Below are positions 17,601 through 26,427 of a DNA stretch of 64,000 nt, in pieces. Numbering within the stretch: position 1 is the first letter of the stretch; every line of letters starts with the position of its first letter. Source of the DNA: Gemmatimonadota bacterium (GTDB lineage: Bacteria; Gemmatimonadota; Gemmatimonadetes; Gemmatimonadales; GWC2-71-9); contig QHUK01000003.1 in the NCBI GenBank assembly GCA_003222085.1, positions 62,001 to 126,000 of the forward strand, read 5' to 3'. The notes beneath the pieces were generated by a model. The model did no database searches. It was not told the origin of the DNA and was given only the letters and a program-made list of their open reading frames with translations. A program made the position numbers and the translations under genes.

Positions 17601-18959
17601 ATGACACGCGTACTCGTGGTTGACGATGAACCCGGCCTCCGCCAATCGCTCGGGTTACTGCTCGCCGACGCAGGGTACGAAGTGGCGTCCGAGGGCAACG
17701 GGACCCGAGCGCTCGAGCGCGCCCTGGGGGAATCGTTCGACGTCGTGCTGTGCGACGTGCGGATGCCGGGCATGGACGGGCTGGCGTTCCTGCGCGGGTA
17801 CAAGGGCCGCGGCGGCTCAGGCCTCGTCATCATGATGAGCGCCTACGGCGGCGAGGAAGCGGCGCTCGCCGCCATGAAAGAAGGCGCATACGACTATGTG
17901 CCCAAGCCGTTCCGCCCGGACGAGGTCGTGCTCACCCTTCGCAAGGCCGAGGAGCGTGAGCGGCTCGGTCACACCATCGCGACACTAAGAGCACAGTTGG
18001 ACAGCAGCCCCGCGGCCCGGGCCCTGATCGCCGAGAGCCCGGCGATGCGAGAGGCCCTCGATATGGTGGCGCGCGTGGCGGGACATCCCACCACGGTACT
18101 GATCACTGGCGAGCGCGGGACCGGCAAGGAGGTCGTCGCCCAGGCGATCCATCGGGCCAGTCCCCGCGCCGCCGGCCCGTTCGTGGCGGTGAACTGCGCC
18201 GCCATCCCCGACACGCTGCTCGAGTCGGAGCTGTTCGGCTACGTAAAGGGCGCCTTCACCGGAGCGGCGGGGGACCGCCCGGGGCTGTTCGAGCAGGCCG
18301 ACGGCGGTACGCTGCTGCTGGACGAGGTCGGCGAGCTGCCGATCGCGCTCCAGGCGAAGCTGTTGCGCGTGCTGCAGGAGAATGAGATCCGCCGCGTGGG
18401 GGACCAGAAGACGCGGCACGTGGATGTCCGACTGCTCGCGGCGACCGCCAAGGACCTCGCCGCAGAGGCGGCGGCGGGGCGGTTCCGACCCGATCTGTTC
18501 GACCGGCTGAACGTCGTGGCGATTCACCTGCGGCCGTTGTCCGAACGGCGTGCCGACATCGCACCCCTCGCGGGGCATTTTGCAGCCCGGCTGGCCGGCC
18601 GGCTCGGCCGCCGCGTCGTCTTGAGCGAAGCGGCGCTGGAGTGGCTGCGCGAGCAGCCGTGGCCGGGCAACGTGCGCTCGCTCGAGCACGCCATCGAACG
18701 GGCGGCGGTGCTGTCGGACAAGGAGATCCTGGAGCCGGCGGATTTCGTTGGTCCTCGCCCCCTGTCCCCCTCTCCACAACGTGGAGAGGGGGAACGAGGG
18801 GGTGAGGTCACCCTCCGTGACGCCGTCGAGCTCGCGGAGCGCCAGGCCATCACCGCCGCCCTGGCGGCCGCCGCGGGCAACCGCCGCGAGGCCGCCAAGC
18901 GGCTGGGCGTGAGCCTCCGGACCCTGTTCTACAAGATGGACCGATACGGCATCGACTAG
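17601..18959 (+). CDS. Sigma-54-dependent NtrC-family response regulator
   Basis: VVDDEPGLRQSL, VVLCDVRMPG, GERGTGKEVVA, GAFTGA, Fis HTH NRREAAKRLGVSLRTLFYKM. Confidence 0.9.
   Translation: MTRVLVVDDEPGLRQSLGLLLADAGYEVASEGNGTRALERALGESFDVVLCDVRMPGMDGLAFLRGYKGRGGSGLVIMMSAYGGEEAALAAMKEGAYDYVPKPFRPDEVVLTLRKAEERERLGHTIATLRAQLDSSPAARALIAESPAMREALDMVARVAGHPTTVLITGERGTGKEVVAQAIHRASPRAAGPFVAVNCAAIPDTLLESELFGYVKGAFTGAAGDRPGLFEQADGGTLLLDEVGELPIALQAKLLRVLQENEIRRVGDQKTRHVDVRLLAATAKDLAAEAAAGRFRPDLFDRLNVVAIHLRPLSERRADIAPLAGHFAARLAGRLGRRVVLSEAALEWLREQPWPGNVRSLEHAIERAAVLSDKEILEPADFVGPRPLSPSPQRGEGERGGEVTLRDAVELAERQAITAALAAAAGNRREAAKRLGVSLRTLFYKMDRYGID
18757..18812. repeat. In-frame palindromic repeat element inside the regulator gene
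   Basis: tccccctctccac-aac-gtggagaggggga (13-bp stem) plus ggggtgaggtcacc; related copy at 30933-30976. Confidence 0.8.
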
Positions 18960-19081
18960 TGCAGTACTTTGCACGCCTGCATCATTTTGCAGTACCTCAA
19001 TCACGCATAACATACTATGCTACAATAACTTAACTACTGGCACGAGGTATGAGAGGGAGAATCACGACGGGAGGCGACGTC

Positions 19082-19534
19082 ATGCGGCGCTTGGGCTTCA
19101 CGACCATTGAAATGATCATCGTGGTGGCGATCATCGGGATCATCACGCTGATCGGCTTTCCGAAAATCCGGCAGACGCTCGACAAGACCAACCTCCGCTC
19201 GGCGCGCGCCGCGGTGGGCACAATGGCGGGCACGGCGCGGGCGGCGGCGATTCAGCGCGGCTGTCGCAGCGCGCTGCACTTTGCGGCGGCGACGAACGCG
19301 GTGTGGGTGACCACGGCGTGCCCGACCAAGGTGGATACGGTCTCGGGCGTCCAGGATCTGAAGGCGCGGTTCAGGGTGACGCTCACCGCCTCGCGCGACT
19401 CCGTGCAATACGATCCGCGCGGGCTCAGCCTGGACGGCTTTCCGTCGAATACGGTGGTCCGGCTCACGGGCAGCGTCGCCGCCAACAAGGACTCGGTGAT
19501 GATCAACCCGATCGGTAAGGTGGTGCTGCAATGA
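19082..19534 (+). CDS. GspH/FimT-like pseudopilin
   Basis: MRRLGFTTIEMIIVVAIIGIITLIGFPKI prepilin-like N-terminus. Confidence 0.82.
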   Translation: MRRLGFTTIEMIIVVAIIGIITLIGFPKIRQTLDKTNLRSARAAVGTMAGTARAAAIQRGCRSALHFAAATNAVWVTTACPTKVDTVSGVQDLKARFRVTLTASRDSVQYDPRGLSLDGFPSNTVVRLTGSVAANKDSVMINPIGKVVLQ

Positions 19535-19899
19535 AACGCGAAGAGGGGTTTACGATCGTCGAGGTGATCGTCGCGATTCTGGTGCTCACCATCGGCCTGC
19601 TGGCGCTCGTCACGTCGGCGGCGCTGGTGACGCGGATGATCGGCCGGGGCCAGCGCTCGGCGGTGGCGGCGCAGTACGCCCAGCGGCGGCTCGAGATGCT
19701 GCGCGTCACCGGCTGCAAGTCGCAGGCCGGGGGCAGCGAGGTGATGATGCGCGGGTCGACGCCGGTGGACTCGCTCACGTGGCGGTTCGCCACCACGGGC
19801 GCGAACCATTGGCAGATCGTGGTGCGCAGCAAGTACCCGACCGCACGCGGCCAGTGGCGGACCGACAGCACGGAGACCCAGATCTCATGTCTCTTCTAA
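19531..19899 (+). CDS. PilV-like minor pilin
   Basis: EEGFTIVEVIVAILVLTIGLLALVTSAALVTRMI. Confidence 0.85.
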   Translation: MKREEGFTIVEVIVAILVLTIGLLALVTSAALVTRMIGRGQRSAVAAQYAQRRLEMLRVTGCKSQAGGSEVMMRGSTPVDSLTWRFATTGANHWQIVVRSKYPTARGQWRTDSTETQISCLF

Positions 19900-20813
19900 C
19901 CCGTCGAGGGTTCACCCTCATCGAACTGATGATCGCGCTGGTACTGCTGGGCCTGGTGTCGGCCGCCGTGTACAAGGTCCTGGTCAACAACCAGCGGGTG
20001 TACCTGGCGCAGACGCAGACAATCGACCTGCAGCAGAACATCCGCGCGGCGGCCGCGATCCTGCCGGCCGAGTTCCGCGAACTGGACGCGGCGGACGGCG
20101 ACATCAAGGGGATGGGTCCCGATTCGCTCCGGATTCGTGCCATGCGCCAGCTCGCGTTCGTGTGCGCGACGCCGGCGCTGGGCGGGGGGCTCGGGCAGAT
20201 CGTGCTGGCGGTTCGGACGACGCCGATCTACGGCAACCGCCAGACCTTCAAGCAAGGCGATTCGATCCTGGTCTACTGGGAGGGCAATCCCACCTCTCGG
20301 AACGATGACCAGTGGCTCCCCGCCCAGCTCCAGAAGGACCCCGATCCGGGATTCTGCGCCGACAGCAACGTGGCGACGCATCCGGCGTACCTGCTGACGC
20401 TGCAACCGACCTGGATCAACAATCCCACGCTCAATCGCGCGGGCGCGATCTCGAACGGCGCTCCGGTACGCGGCTTCGACAAGGTGGCATATCGCTCCTA
20501 CCAGGCCGCGGACGGCAACTGGTACCTGGGGCAGCGCAACCCTGCGCAGGGCGGCACGATCCAGCCCGTGGTCGGACCGCTGATCGGCGCCAACGGGGTG
20601 ACGTTTACCTACTACGACAGCGTCGGGACGGTCACCGCCGACTCCTCCCAAGTGGCGCAGATCCAGATCGTGTTGCGCGCCCGCACGGTCGCGCCAATCC
20701 GCGGACCCAATGGCGTGCAGGCGTACAAGGTGGACAGCATTGTGACCCGCGTCGCGCTGCGGAACAACCCGCGGTGCGGACCGGGCTCGATGCCTCCCCG
20801 CCCGTGCGGGTGA
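19887..20813 (+). CDS. PilW-like minor pilin
   Basis: RRGFTLIELMIALVLLGLVSAAVYKVLVNNQRVY; overlaps PilV-like gene. Confidence 0.85.
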   Translation: MSLLTRRGFTLIELMIALVLLGLVSAAVYKVLVNNQRVYLAQTQTIDLQQNIRAAAAILPAEFRELDAADGDIKGMGPDSLRIRAMRQLAFVCATPALGGGLGQIVLAVRTTPIYGNRQTFKQGDSILVYWEGNPTSRNDDQWLPAQLQKDPDPGFCADSNVATHPAYLLTLQPTWINNPTLNRAGAISNGAPVRGFDKVAYRSYQAADGNWYLGQRNPAQGGTIQPVVGPLIGANGVTFTYYDSVGTVTADSSQVAQIQIVLRARTVAPIRGPNGVQAYKVDSIVTRVALRNNPRCGPGSMPPRPCG

Positions 20814-20853
20814 CGGGCGAGCGGGCTTACGTGTGAACCTCAAGGAGCGGTCT

Positions 20854-22050
20854 ATGAAGCAGGTCCTGAAGAACGAGCGCGGCATGGCGCTCGCCATTGC
20901 GATCGTCGCGCTCGTGATCGTGGGCGCCCTCATCGCCGGCGCCCTCTTCTCCGGCACCCAGGAGCAGCGGGTGGCCGAGAACGTGCGCCGGGTCCAGGCG
21001 TCGTTCGGCGTCGCGGAGGAAGGCGTCTACGACATCATCCGCGGCTGGAGCGACCCCACCACGAAGACGCGGTACGCCAACCTGTACCCGTACCCGGCGG
21101 TCGCGCCCTCGCATGACACGGTGCAGTTCGGCAAGAAGACCGCGAAGAGCAGGACGGGGAGCTATAGCGGCGAGATGTACAAGCTCAACGACCAGCTGTA
21201 CATGATCGACATGACCGCTCAGGATACCATGAGCCTCGCCGGGCGCATCCGGGGCGGCGGCGCGAGCCAGCGGCTCGGGCTCCTCACCCGGATCCGACCC
21301 CTGCAGGTCAATACCCAGGCGGCCGTCACGTCGGGCGGCAGCGACGTGGTGGTCGGGAGTGCCAGCATCGACGGGAACGACCACCAGCCGACGGGGTGGG
21401 CGGGGTGCCCACCGCTCGACTCCGCCAAGGCCGGCATCCGGACGCAGTCGGACGGGACCGTCGCGACCAGTGGGCACCCGACCCTGATCGGAAACCCGCC
21501 GGTGCTCAAGGACCCGACGCTCGCGGACAGCTCGTTTACCCACTACGGCGACGTGACGTACGACCAGCTGGCCGCCACCGCCAATATCACGCTGGCGGCG
21601 CAGAACTTCTCGAACTCGATCGGCCCGGCCGTTTCAGGCACGACGTGCGACGTGACCGTGCCGACAAACTGGGGGAGCCCGAGCACTCCGACCGGCGCCT
21701 GCGGAAACTACTTCCCGATCGTCCACATCACGGGGACCGGTTCCATCATCAACGGGCAGGAAGGTCAAGGCGTGCTGCTGGTCGACGGCTCCCTGAACAT
21801 CCAGGGCGGGTTCCAGTTTTTCGGCATCGTGATCATCAAGGGCTCGCTCAAGACCTCCGGCGGTGGCAGCACTCCGGCGCACTTCTGGGGCACGGTCATG
21901 GTCCAGGACACGGCGCAGTTCTCGGACACGACCAACAATATCTCCGGCAGCGCCAACCTCCTGTACTCTAAGTGCGCTATCATCAAGGCGTTAGCGAAGA
22001 CCGGCGTCGGGTCGATGATGCGGTCGCGGGGGTGGGTCCAGCTGTACTAA
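20854..22050 (+). CDS. PilX-like pilus assembly protein, copy 1
   Basis: MKQVLKNERGMALAIAIVALVIVGALIAGALFSGTQEQRVAENVRRVQ N-terminus; glycine-rich C-terminal region. Confidence 0.72.
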   Translation: MKQVLKNERGMALAIAIVALVIVGALIAGALFSGTQEQRVAENVRRVQASFGVAEEGVYDIIRGWSDPTTKTRYANLYPYPAVAPSHDTVQFGKKTAKSRTGSYSGEMYKLNDQLYMIDMTAQDTMSLAGRIRGGGASQRLGLLTRIRPLQVNTQAAVTSGGSDVVVGSASIDGNDHQPTGWAGCPPLDSAKAGIRTQSDGTVATSGHPTLIGNPPVLKDPTLADSSFTHYGDVTYDQLAATANITLAAQNFSNSIGPAVSGTTCDVTVPTNWGSPSTPTGACGNYFPIVHITGTGSIINGQEGQGVLLVDGSLNIQGGFQFFGIVIIKGSLKTSGGGSTPAHFWGTVMVQDTAQFSDTTNNISGSANLLYSKCAIIKALAKTGVGSMMRSRGWVQLY

Positions 22051-22072
22051 GGCGATCTAGACTTGATGGATT

Positions 22073-22116
22073 CGGGGCGGGGGCGCAGTGAGGTTGCCCC
22101 CGCCCCGTCTTGTTTT
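22073..22116 (+). terminator. Rho-independent terminator between the pilX-like paralogues
   Basis: cggggcgggggc-loop-gcccccgccccg then tcttgtttt. Confidence 0.75.
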
Positions 22117-22194
22117 GGAAACCAGCAGGCACACTACTTGCCACTTTCGGACTCCGCCGTTCGATTCATCGACCTGGACGAGAAGGAGTCCGAT

Positions 22195-23403
22195 ATGAGG
22201 CACGTGCTGAAGAACGAGCGTGGCATCGCGCTGGCCATCGCGATCGTCGCCCTCGTGGTCGTGGGCGCGCTCATCGCCGGCGCGCTGTTCGCGGCCATGC
22301 AGGAGCAGCGCGTGAGCGAGAACGTGCGGCGCGTAATGGCGGCGTTCGGCGTGGCGGAGGAGGGGGTCTACGACATCATCCGCGACTGGGACAAGAACAG
22401 CGCCGCCTACGCTGCGTTGTATCCGTTCCCTGCGGACTCGCCAGCGACGAGCTCGGTGGTCATCGACAGGAAGCCGTCGGCGAGCAAGACAGGGAGCTAC
22501 AGCGGCACGCTCTTCAAGCTCAACGACCAGCTGTACCTCGTCGACGTCACGGCGCAGGACAACATGAGCTTCGCCGGGCGCATCCGGGGCGGCGGCGCAA
22601 GCCAGCGGCTCGGGCTCCTGGTCCGCGTCAAGCCGCTGACGCTCGGCCCGCCGGCCGCGCTGACGTCCGGTGGCGCCAACGTGCTCGGCGGCAACGCCAC
22701 CATCAACGGCAACGATCAGATCCCTACCGGGTGGACCGGATGCGGCCCCACCGATAGCGCCGGGGCCGGCGTCCGCACCCAGATCAACAATACGGTCACG
22801 ATCAACGGCCACCCGAACGCGCTCGGATCCCCGCCCGTGCTCGGATCCCCGGCCGTGCTCAAGGACCCGACCCTGGCGGATAGCTCGTTTTCCGTGTTCG
22901 GGGACAGGACCTACGCGCAACTCGCCAACCAGGCCACTATCACCATGCCGGCGCAGGACTTCTCTACGACGATCGCGCCAGCGCTGTCGGGCGGCACGTG
23001 CAACACGAGCGTGCGCACCAACTGGGGAAGCCCGAGCGATCCCGCCGGTCCGTGCGGTCAGTATTTTCCGATCATTCACATTACCGGTACCAGCGCCGCC
23101 ATCGGCGGCCAGGAAGGTCAGGGTGTCCTGCTGGTGGATGGCAGCCTGAGCGTACAGGGCGGGTTCCAGTTCTTCGGTGTGGTCATCATCAAGGGCAAGC
23201 TCAGGACGTCGGGTGGGGGCGGCACCCCGGCCCACTTCTGGGGCACGATGATGGTCCAGGATTCGGTGGCGCTCTCCGACACGACCAACACGATCACCGG
23301 CAACGCCAACATCCTGTACTCTAAGTGTGCTATTCTCAAAGCGTTAGACAAGACAGGCGTGGGGACCATGTTGCGGTCGCGGGGGTGGATCCAGCTCTAC
23401 TAA
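22195..23403 (+). CDS. PilX-like pilus assembly protein, copy 2 (tandem paralogue)
   Basis: MRHVLKNERGIALAIAIVALVVVGALIAGALFAAMQEQRVSENVRRVM; collinear similarity to copy 1 along its length. Confidence 0.72.
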   Translation: MRHVLKNERGIALAIAIVALVVVGALIAGALFAAMQEQRVSENVRRVMAAFGVAEEGVYDIIRDWDKNSAAYAALYPFPADSPATSSVVIDRKPSASKTGSYSGTLFKLNDQLYLVDVTAQDNMSFAGRIRGGGASQRLGLLVRVKPLTLGPPAALTSGGANVLGGNATINGNDQIPTGWTGCGPTDSAGAGVRTQINNTVTINGHPNALGSPPVLGSPAVLKDPTLADSSFSVFGDRTYAQLANQATITMPAQDFSTTIAPALSGGTCNTSVRTNWGSPSDPAGPCGQYFPIIHITGTSAAIGGQEGQGVLLVDGSLSVQGGFQFFGVVIIKGKLRTSGGGGTPAHFWGTMMVQDSVALSDTTNTITGNANILYSKCAILKALDKTGVGTMLRSRGWIQLY

Positions 23404-23472
23404 AGTGGCCTAACTATCGATAACCAAAGTACTTGTTGGTTCGGCCTCAAGTAGGTTCGAGGCTTGACAGGA

Positions 23473-23519
23473 TAAGGGGCGGGGCTTACTGTAGTTTGCC
23501 CTCGCCCCTTCTTGTCTTT
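23473..23519 (+). terminator. Rho-independent terminator before pilM
   Basis: taaggggcggggc...gccctcgcccctt followed by cttgtcttt. Confidence 0.65.
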
Positions 23520-23534
23520 AGCCCATAGGCACTT

Positions 23535-24587
23535 ATGGCCCTCTTCGGGTTGCTGGGCGGCAAAAAAACCTCGGTGGGCCTGGATATCGGTTCCGGCATC
23601 ATCAAGCTGGCCGTGATCGACCATTCCGGCAGCGAGCCGGAGCTCGTGAAGGTTGCCACAACCGAGGTCGCCGCCGATGCCATCGTCGAGGGTGAGGTCA
23701 TGGACCCCGGGCTCGTGTCGGAGGCGATCCGGGGGCTGTTTTCCACGGCCGGCGTCAAGCAGCGGTCGGTGGTGACGGCGGTCGGCGGCCGGGACGTGAT
23801 CGTCAAGAAGATCCAGATGGACCGGATGAAGGAAGGGGACGCCCGGGAGGTGATCCGGTGGGAGGCCGAGCAGCACGTCCCGTTCGACATGGCGAACGTC
23901 GAGCTCGACTTCCAGATCCTCGATCCCGACGCCGAGGGGCTGCAGATGAACGTGCTGCTCGTGGCCGCGAAACGGGAGCTAGTGGACAGCCGGACGTCAC
24001 TCCTCGGGGAGGCGGGGCTCGAGGCGGCGATCATCGACGTGGACGCGTTCGCGATCCACAACGCGTTCGAGCTGAACCACCCCGACGCGATGCAGGGGGT
24101 GGTGGGACTGGTCAACATCGGGCACGAAGTCACCAATGTGAACATCCTGGAGGACGGGGTCCCGGTGCTGACGCGGGATTTGTCGGTGGGGACGCGGCGC
24201 TTCCGGGAGGACCTCCAGCGGGAGAAGGGGCTGTCGGCGGAAGACTCGGAGCGGGTCATTCAGGGCCAGGCGCAGAGCGGCGACCTGGCGCAGTACGTGG
24301 ACGCTCGGGGCGAAGAGATCGCGGTGGGGGTGGAGCGGGCGGCGGCGTTCCTCGCGACGGCCTCGCGCTCCGCCGGGGGGCTGGGGCGGGTCTACACGAT
24401 CGGCGGCGGGGCGCGGGTTCCGGGTCTGAACGAGGCGCTGTCGAACCGGCTGCGCGTGCCCGTGGAGCTCGCGAGCCCGGTGCAGCGCCTCAAGGTGCGC
24501 GACTCGGTGTTCGAATCCGTCGCGGTGGATGACATCGCGCCGCTCTTGATGCTGTCGGTGGGACTGGCGCTGAGGCGCGCCGCATGA
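23535..24587 (+). CDS. pilM: Type IV pilus assembly protein PilM
   Basis: GLLGGKKTSVGLDIGSGIIKLAVI, actin-like fold motifs; followed by pilNOPQ. Confidence 0.95.
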   Translation: MALFGLLGGKKTSVGLDIGSGIIKLAVIDHSGSEPELVKVATTEVAADAIVEGEVMDPGLVSEAIRGLFSTAGVKQRSVVTAVGGRDVIVKKIQMDRMKEGDAREVIRWEAEQHVPFDMANVELDFQILDPDAEGLQMNVLLVAAKRELVDSRTSLLGEAGLEAAIIDVDAFAIHNAFELNHPDAMQGVVGLVNIGHEVTNVNILEDGVPVLTRDLSVGTRRFREDLQREKGLSAEDSERVIQGQAQSGDLAQYVDARGEEIAVGVERAAAFLATASRSAGGLGRVYTIGGGARVPGLNEALSNRLRVPVELASPVQRLKVRDSVFESVAVDDIAPLLMLSVGLALRRAA

Positions 24588-25306
24588 TCGAAATAAACCT
24601 CCTTCCCGGGAAGAAGGGGAAGAAGGCGGCGGCCGGCGGCGCGGGCTTCAAGCTCGCGCTGCCCGACTTCCGGGGCCTGCTTGCCAGCATCAAGAACCCC
24701 TGGCTGCTCGTCGCGAGCGTGACGTCGTTGATCGTCGTCGGCGGCGGGCTGCTGTGGTTCATCACGCAGAGCACGCGGCTGCGGGTGCTCCAGAACCGGC
24801 GCGTCGAGGTGCAGGCGGAGAAGCGGCGCTTCGACGTGGTGATCGCCCAGAAGCGCCAATCCGAGCGCATCCGCGACTCGCTCGTCGCCGAGATCCAGGT
24901 CATTCGGGGAATCGACGCCGACCGCTACATCTGGCCGCACGTGCTGGACCAGATCACCAAGGCCCTGCCGCCCTACACCTGGCTCACGGGGATCTCCGTG
25001 GCCGGGGGCGGCAATGTCGCCCCGGGCTCACCGGGTGCCCTGCCGGTCGCCGGGAGCGGCACGGACTCGATCGGGAGACCGCAGGTGCGGATCTGGATCA
25101 CGGGCAGCACGGTGGACATCCAGGCGTTCACCACGTTCTTGCGCCAGCTCGCCGCGTCGCCCTGGCTGACCGACGTGACCCCGGCGACGACCTCCACGGT
25201 CATCGAGGCCGACCGCCCCGTCACCGCCTTCAACGTCGCGGTCCGGTTCCGCGTGGCGGACTCGGTGTACATCCGGACCGTCCCCCTGACCCAGTCGGCG
25301 AGGTAG
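24584..25306 (+). CDS. pilN: Type IV pilus assembly protein PilN
   Basis: MIEINLLPGKKGKK start; single TM; LDQITKALPPYTWLTGI. Confidence 0.93.
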   Translation: MIEINLLPGKKGKKAAAGGAGFKLALPDFRGLLASIKNPWLLVASVTSLIVVGGGLLWFITQSTRLRVLQNRRVEVQAEKRRFDVVIAQKRQSERIRDSLVAEIQVIRGIDADRYIWPHVLDQITKALPPYTWLTGISVAGGGNVAPGSPGALPVAGSGTDSIGRPQVRIWITGSTVDIQAFTTFLRQLAASPWLTDVTPATTSTVIEADRPVTAFNVAVRFRVADSVYIRTVPLTQSAR

Positions 25307-25309
25307 CGC

Positions 25310-25942
25310 ATGGCCTTGCTGCCGCAGGACCGGCAGAGCCAGGTGATGCTGCTCATCACCATCGGCATGCTCGCGCTCGGGTACGCCTTCTGGAACTACT
25401 GGGCGACGCCGACGGGCCAGGAGATCGAGGCCGTGCAGACCGAGATCCGGAGCATGGAGGCCGTCATCGCGCAGGCGAAGGCGGATCTCGCGAGCGGCAC
25501 CGTGGAGGACCTGCGGCGCAAGGTCGAGGAGTACACGGCGCTCCTCGCGGTGATGCGCCGCCTGGTGCCCGAAAAGAACGAAGTCCCGGCGCTGATCGAC
25601 GACATCTCGACCAAGGCCAAGGTGCGCGGCGTGACGATCGGCCGGATCGAGCCCCAGCCGGTCGAGGCGGGACCGCCGTTCGACACCTACCGGTACCGGC
25701 TCGAGATCATCGGGCATTACGACCAGCTGGGCGAGTTCCTGTCCGACATCGCGAGCCTGCCGCGCATCATCGTCCCGCAGGACGTGGTGCTCAAGGCGGC
25801 CGCGGGCCAGGCGCAGAAGCTGCTGGGCGATACGCTGGGCGCGCTGCTCGAGGCGCAATTCGGGATCCGCACCTTCGTGAAGGCCGCGGCGCCGCCGCCC
25901 CCGCCGGCGAAGAAGGGTGGGGGGGCGGGGGGCGGACAGTGA
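25310..25942 (+). CDS. pilO: Type IV pilus assembly protein PilO
   Basis: Position after pilN, single N-terminal TM, IGHYDQLGEFLSDIASLPRIIVPQDVVL. Confidence 0.93.
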   Translation: MALLPQDRQSQVMLLITIGMLALGYAFWNYWATPTGQEIEAVQTEIRSMEAVIAQAKADLASGTVEDLRRKVEEYTALLAVMRRLVPEKNEVPALIDDISTKAKVRGVTIGRIEPQPVEAGPPFDTYRYRLEIIGHYDQLGEFLSDIASLPRIIVPQDVVLKAAAGQAQKLLGDTLGALLEAQFGIRTFVKAAAPPPPPAKKGGGAGGGQ

Positions 25943-26427
25943 GCGCACGATTCACGCCCTGCGTCGTCGCGTTGCTCGTCGCGGGTCCGCTCGCCCCGCT
26001 CGTTCGAACGGGGCTCGCCGCGCAAGCGAAGCGCACGCCCGCGGCGGCGGCGAAATCCGACAGCGCCAAGCCCAAGCCCGACAGCGTGGCGACGGCGACC
26101 GCGCCGGCGCTGGTGCGCGAGGTCTTCTCCTACGAGGGCGGCGGGCGCGACCCGTTCCTCTCGCTGCTGCGGTCGGGCGACATCCGACCGCTCCTGTCCG
26201 ACCTGCGCCTCGTCGGGATCTATTACGACGGGCGGTATCCGGCGCGCAGCGTCGCGGTGCTGCGCGATGTGACGAACAGCAAGGTGTATCGAGTGAAGCC
26301 GGGCAACATCATCGGGCGCCTCAAGGCCACCACGATCCGGCCGCGCGAAATCGTGTTTACGGTGCAGGAGTTCGGCTTCGAGCGGCAGGAAAGCCTGCAG
26401 CTCGCCAAGCAGGAGGTAACACCATGA
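25939..26427 (+). CDS. pilP: PilP-like pilus assembly protein
   Basis: GTG start overlapping pilO stop; EVFSYEGGGRDPFLSLL..LRLVGIYYDG..SKVYRVKPGNIIG. Confidence 0.85.
   Translation: MSARFTPCVVALLVAGPLAPLVRTGLAAQAKRTPAAAAKSDSAKPKPDSVATATAPALVREVFSYEGGGRDPFLSLLRSGDIRPLLSDLRLVGIYYDGRYPARSVAVLRDVTNSKVYRVKPGNIIGRLKATTIRPREIVFTVQEFGFERQESLQLAKQEVTP

Noticed and set aside
19037-19052. Possible sigma-54 promoter TGGCAC-GAGGT-ATGAG before the fimT-like gene
   Set aside because: -24 box fits but the -12 box (ATGAG) does not match TTGC
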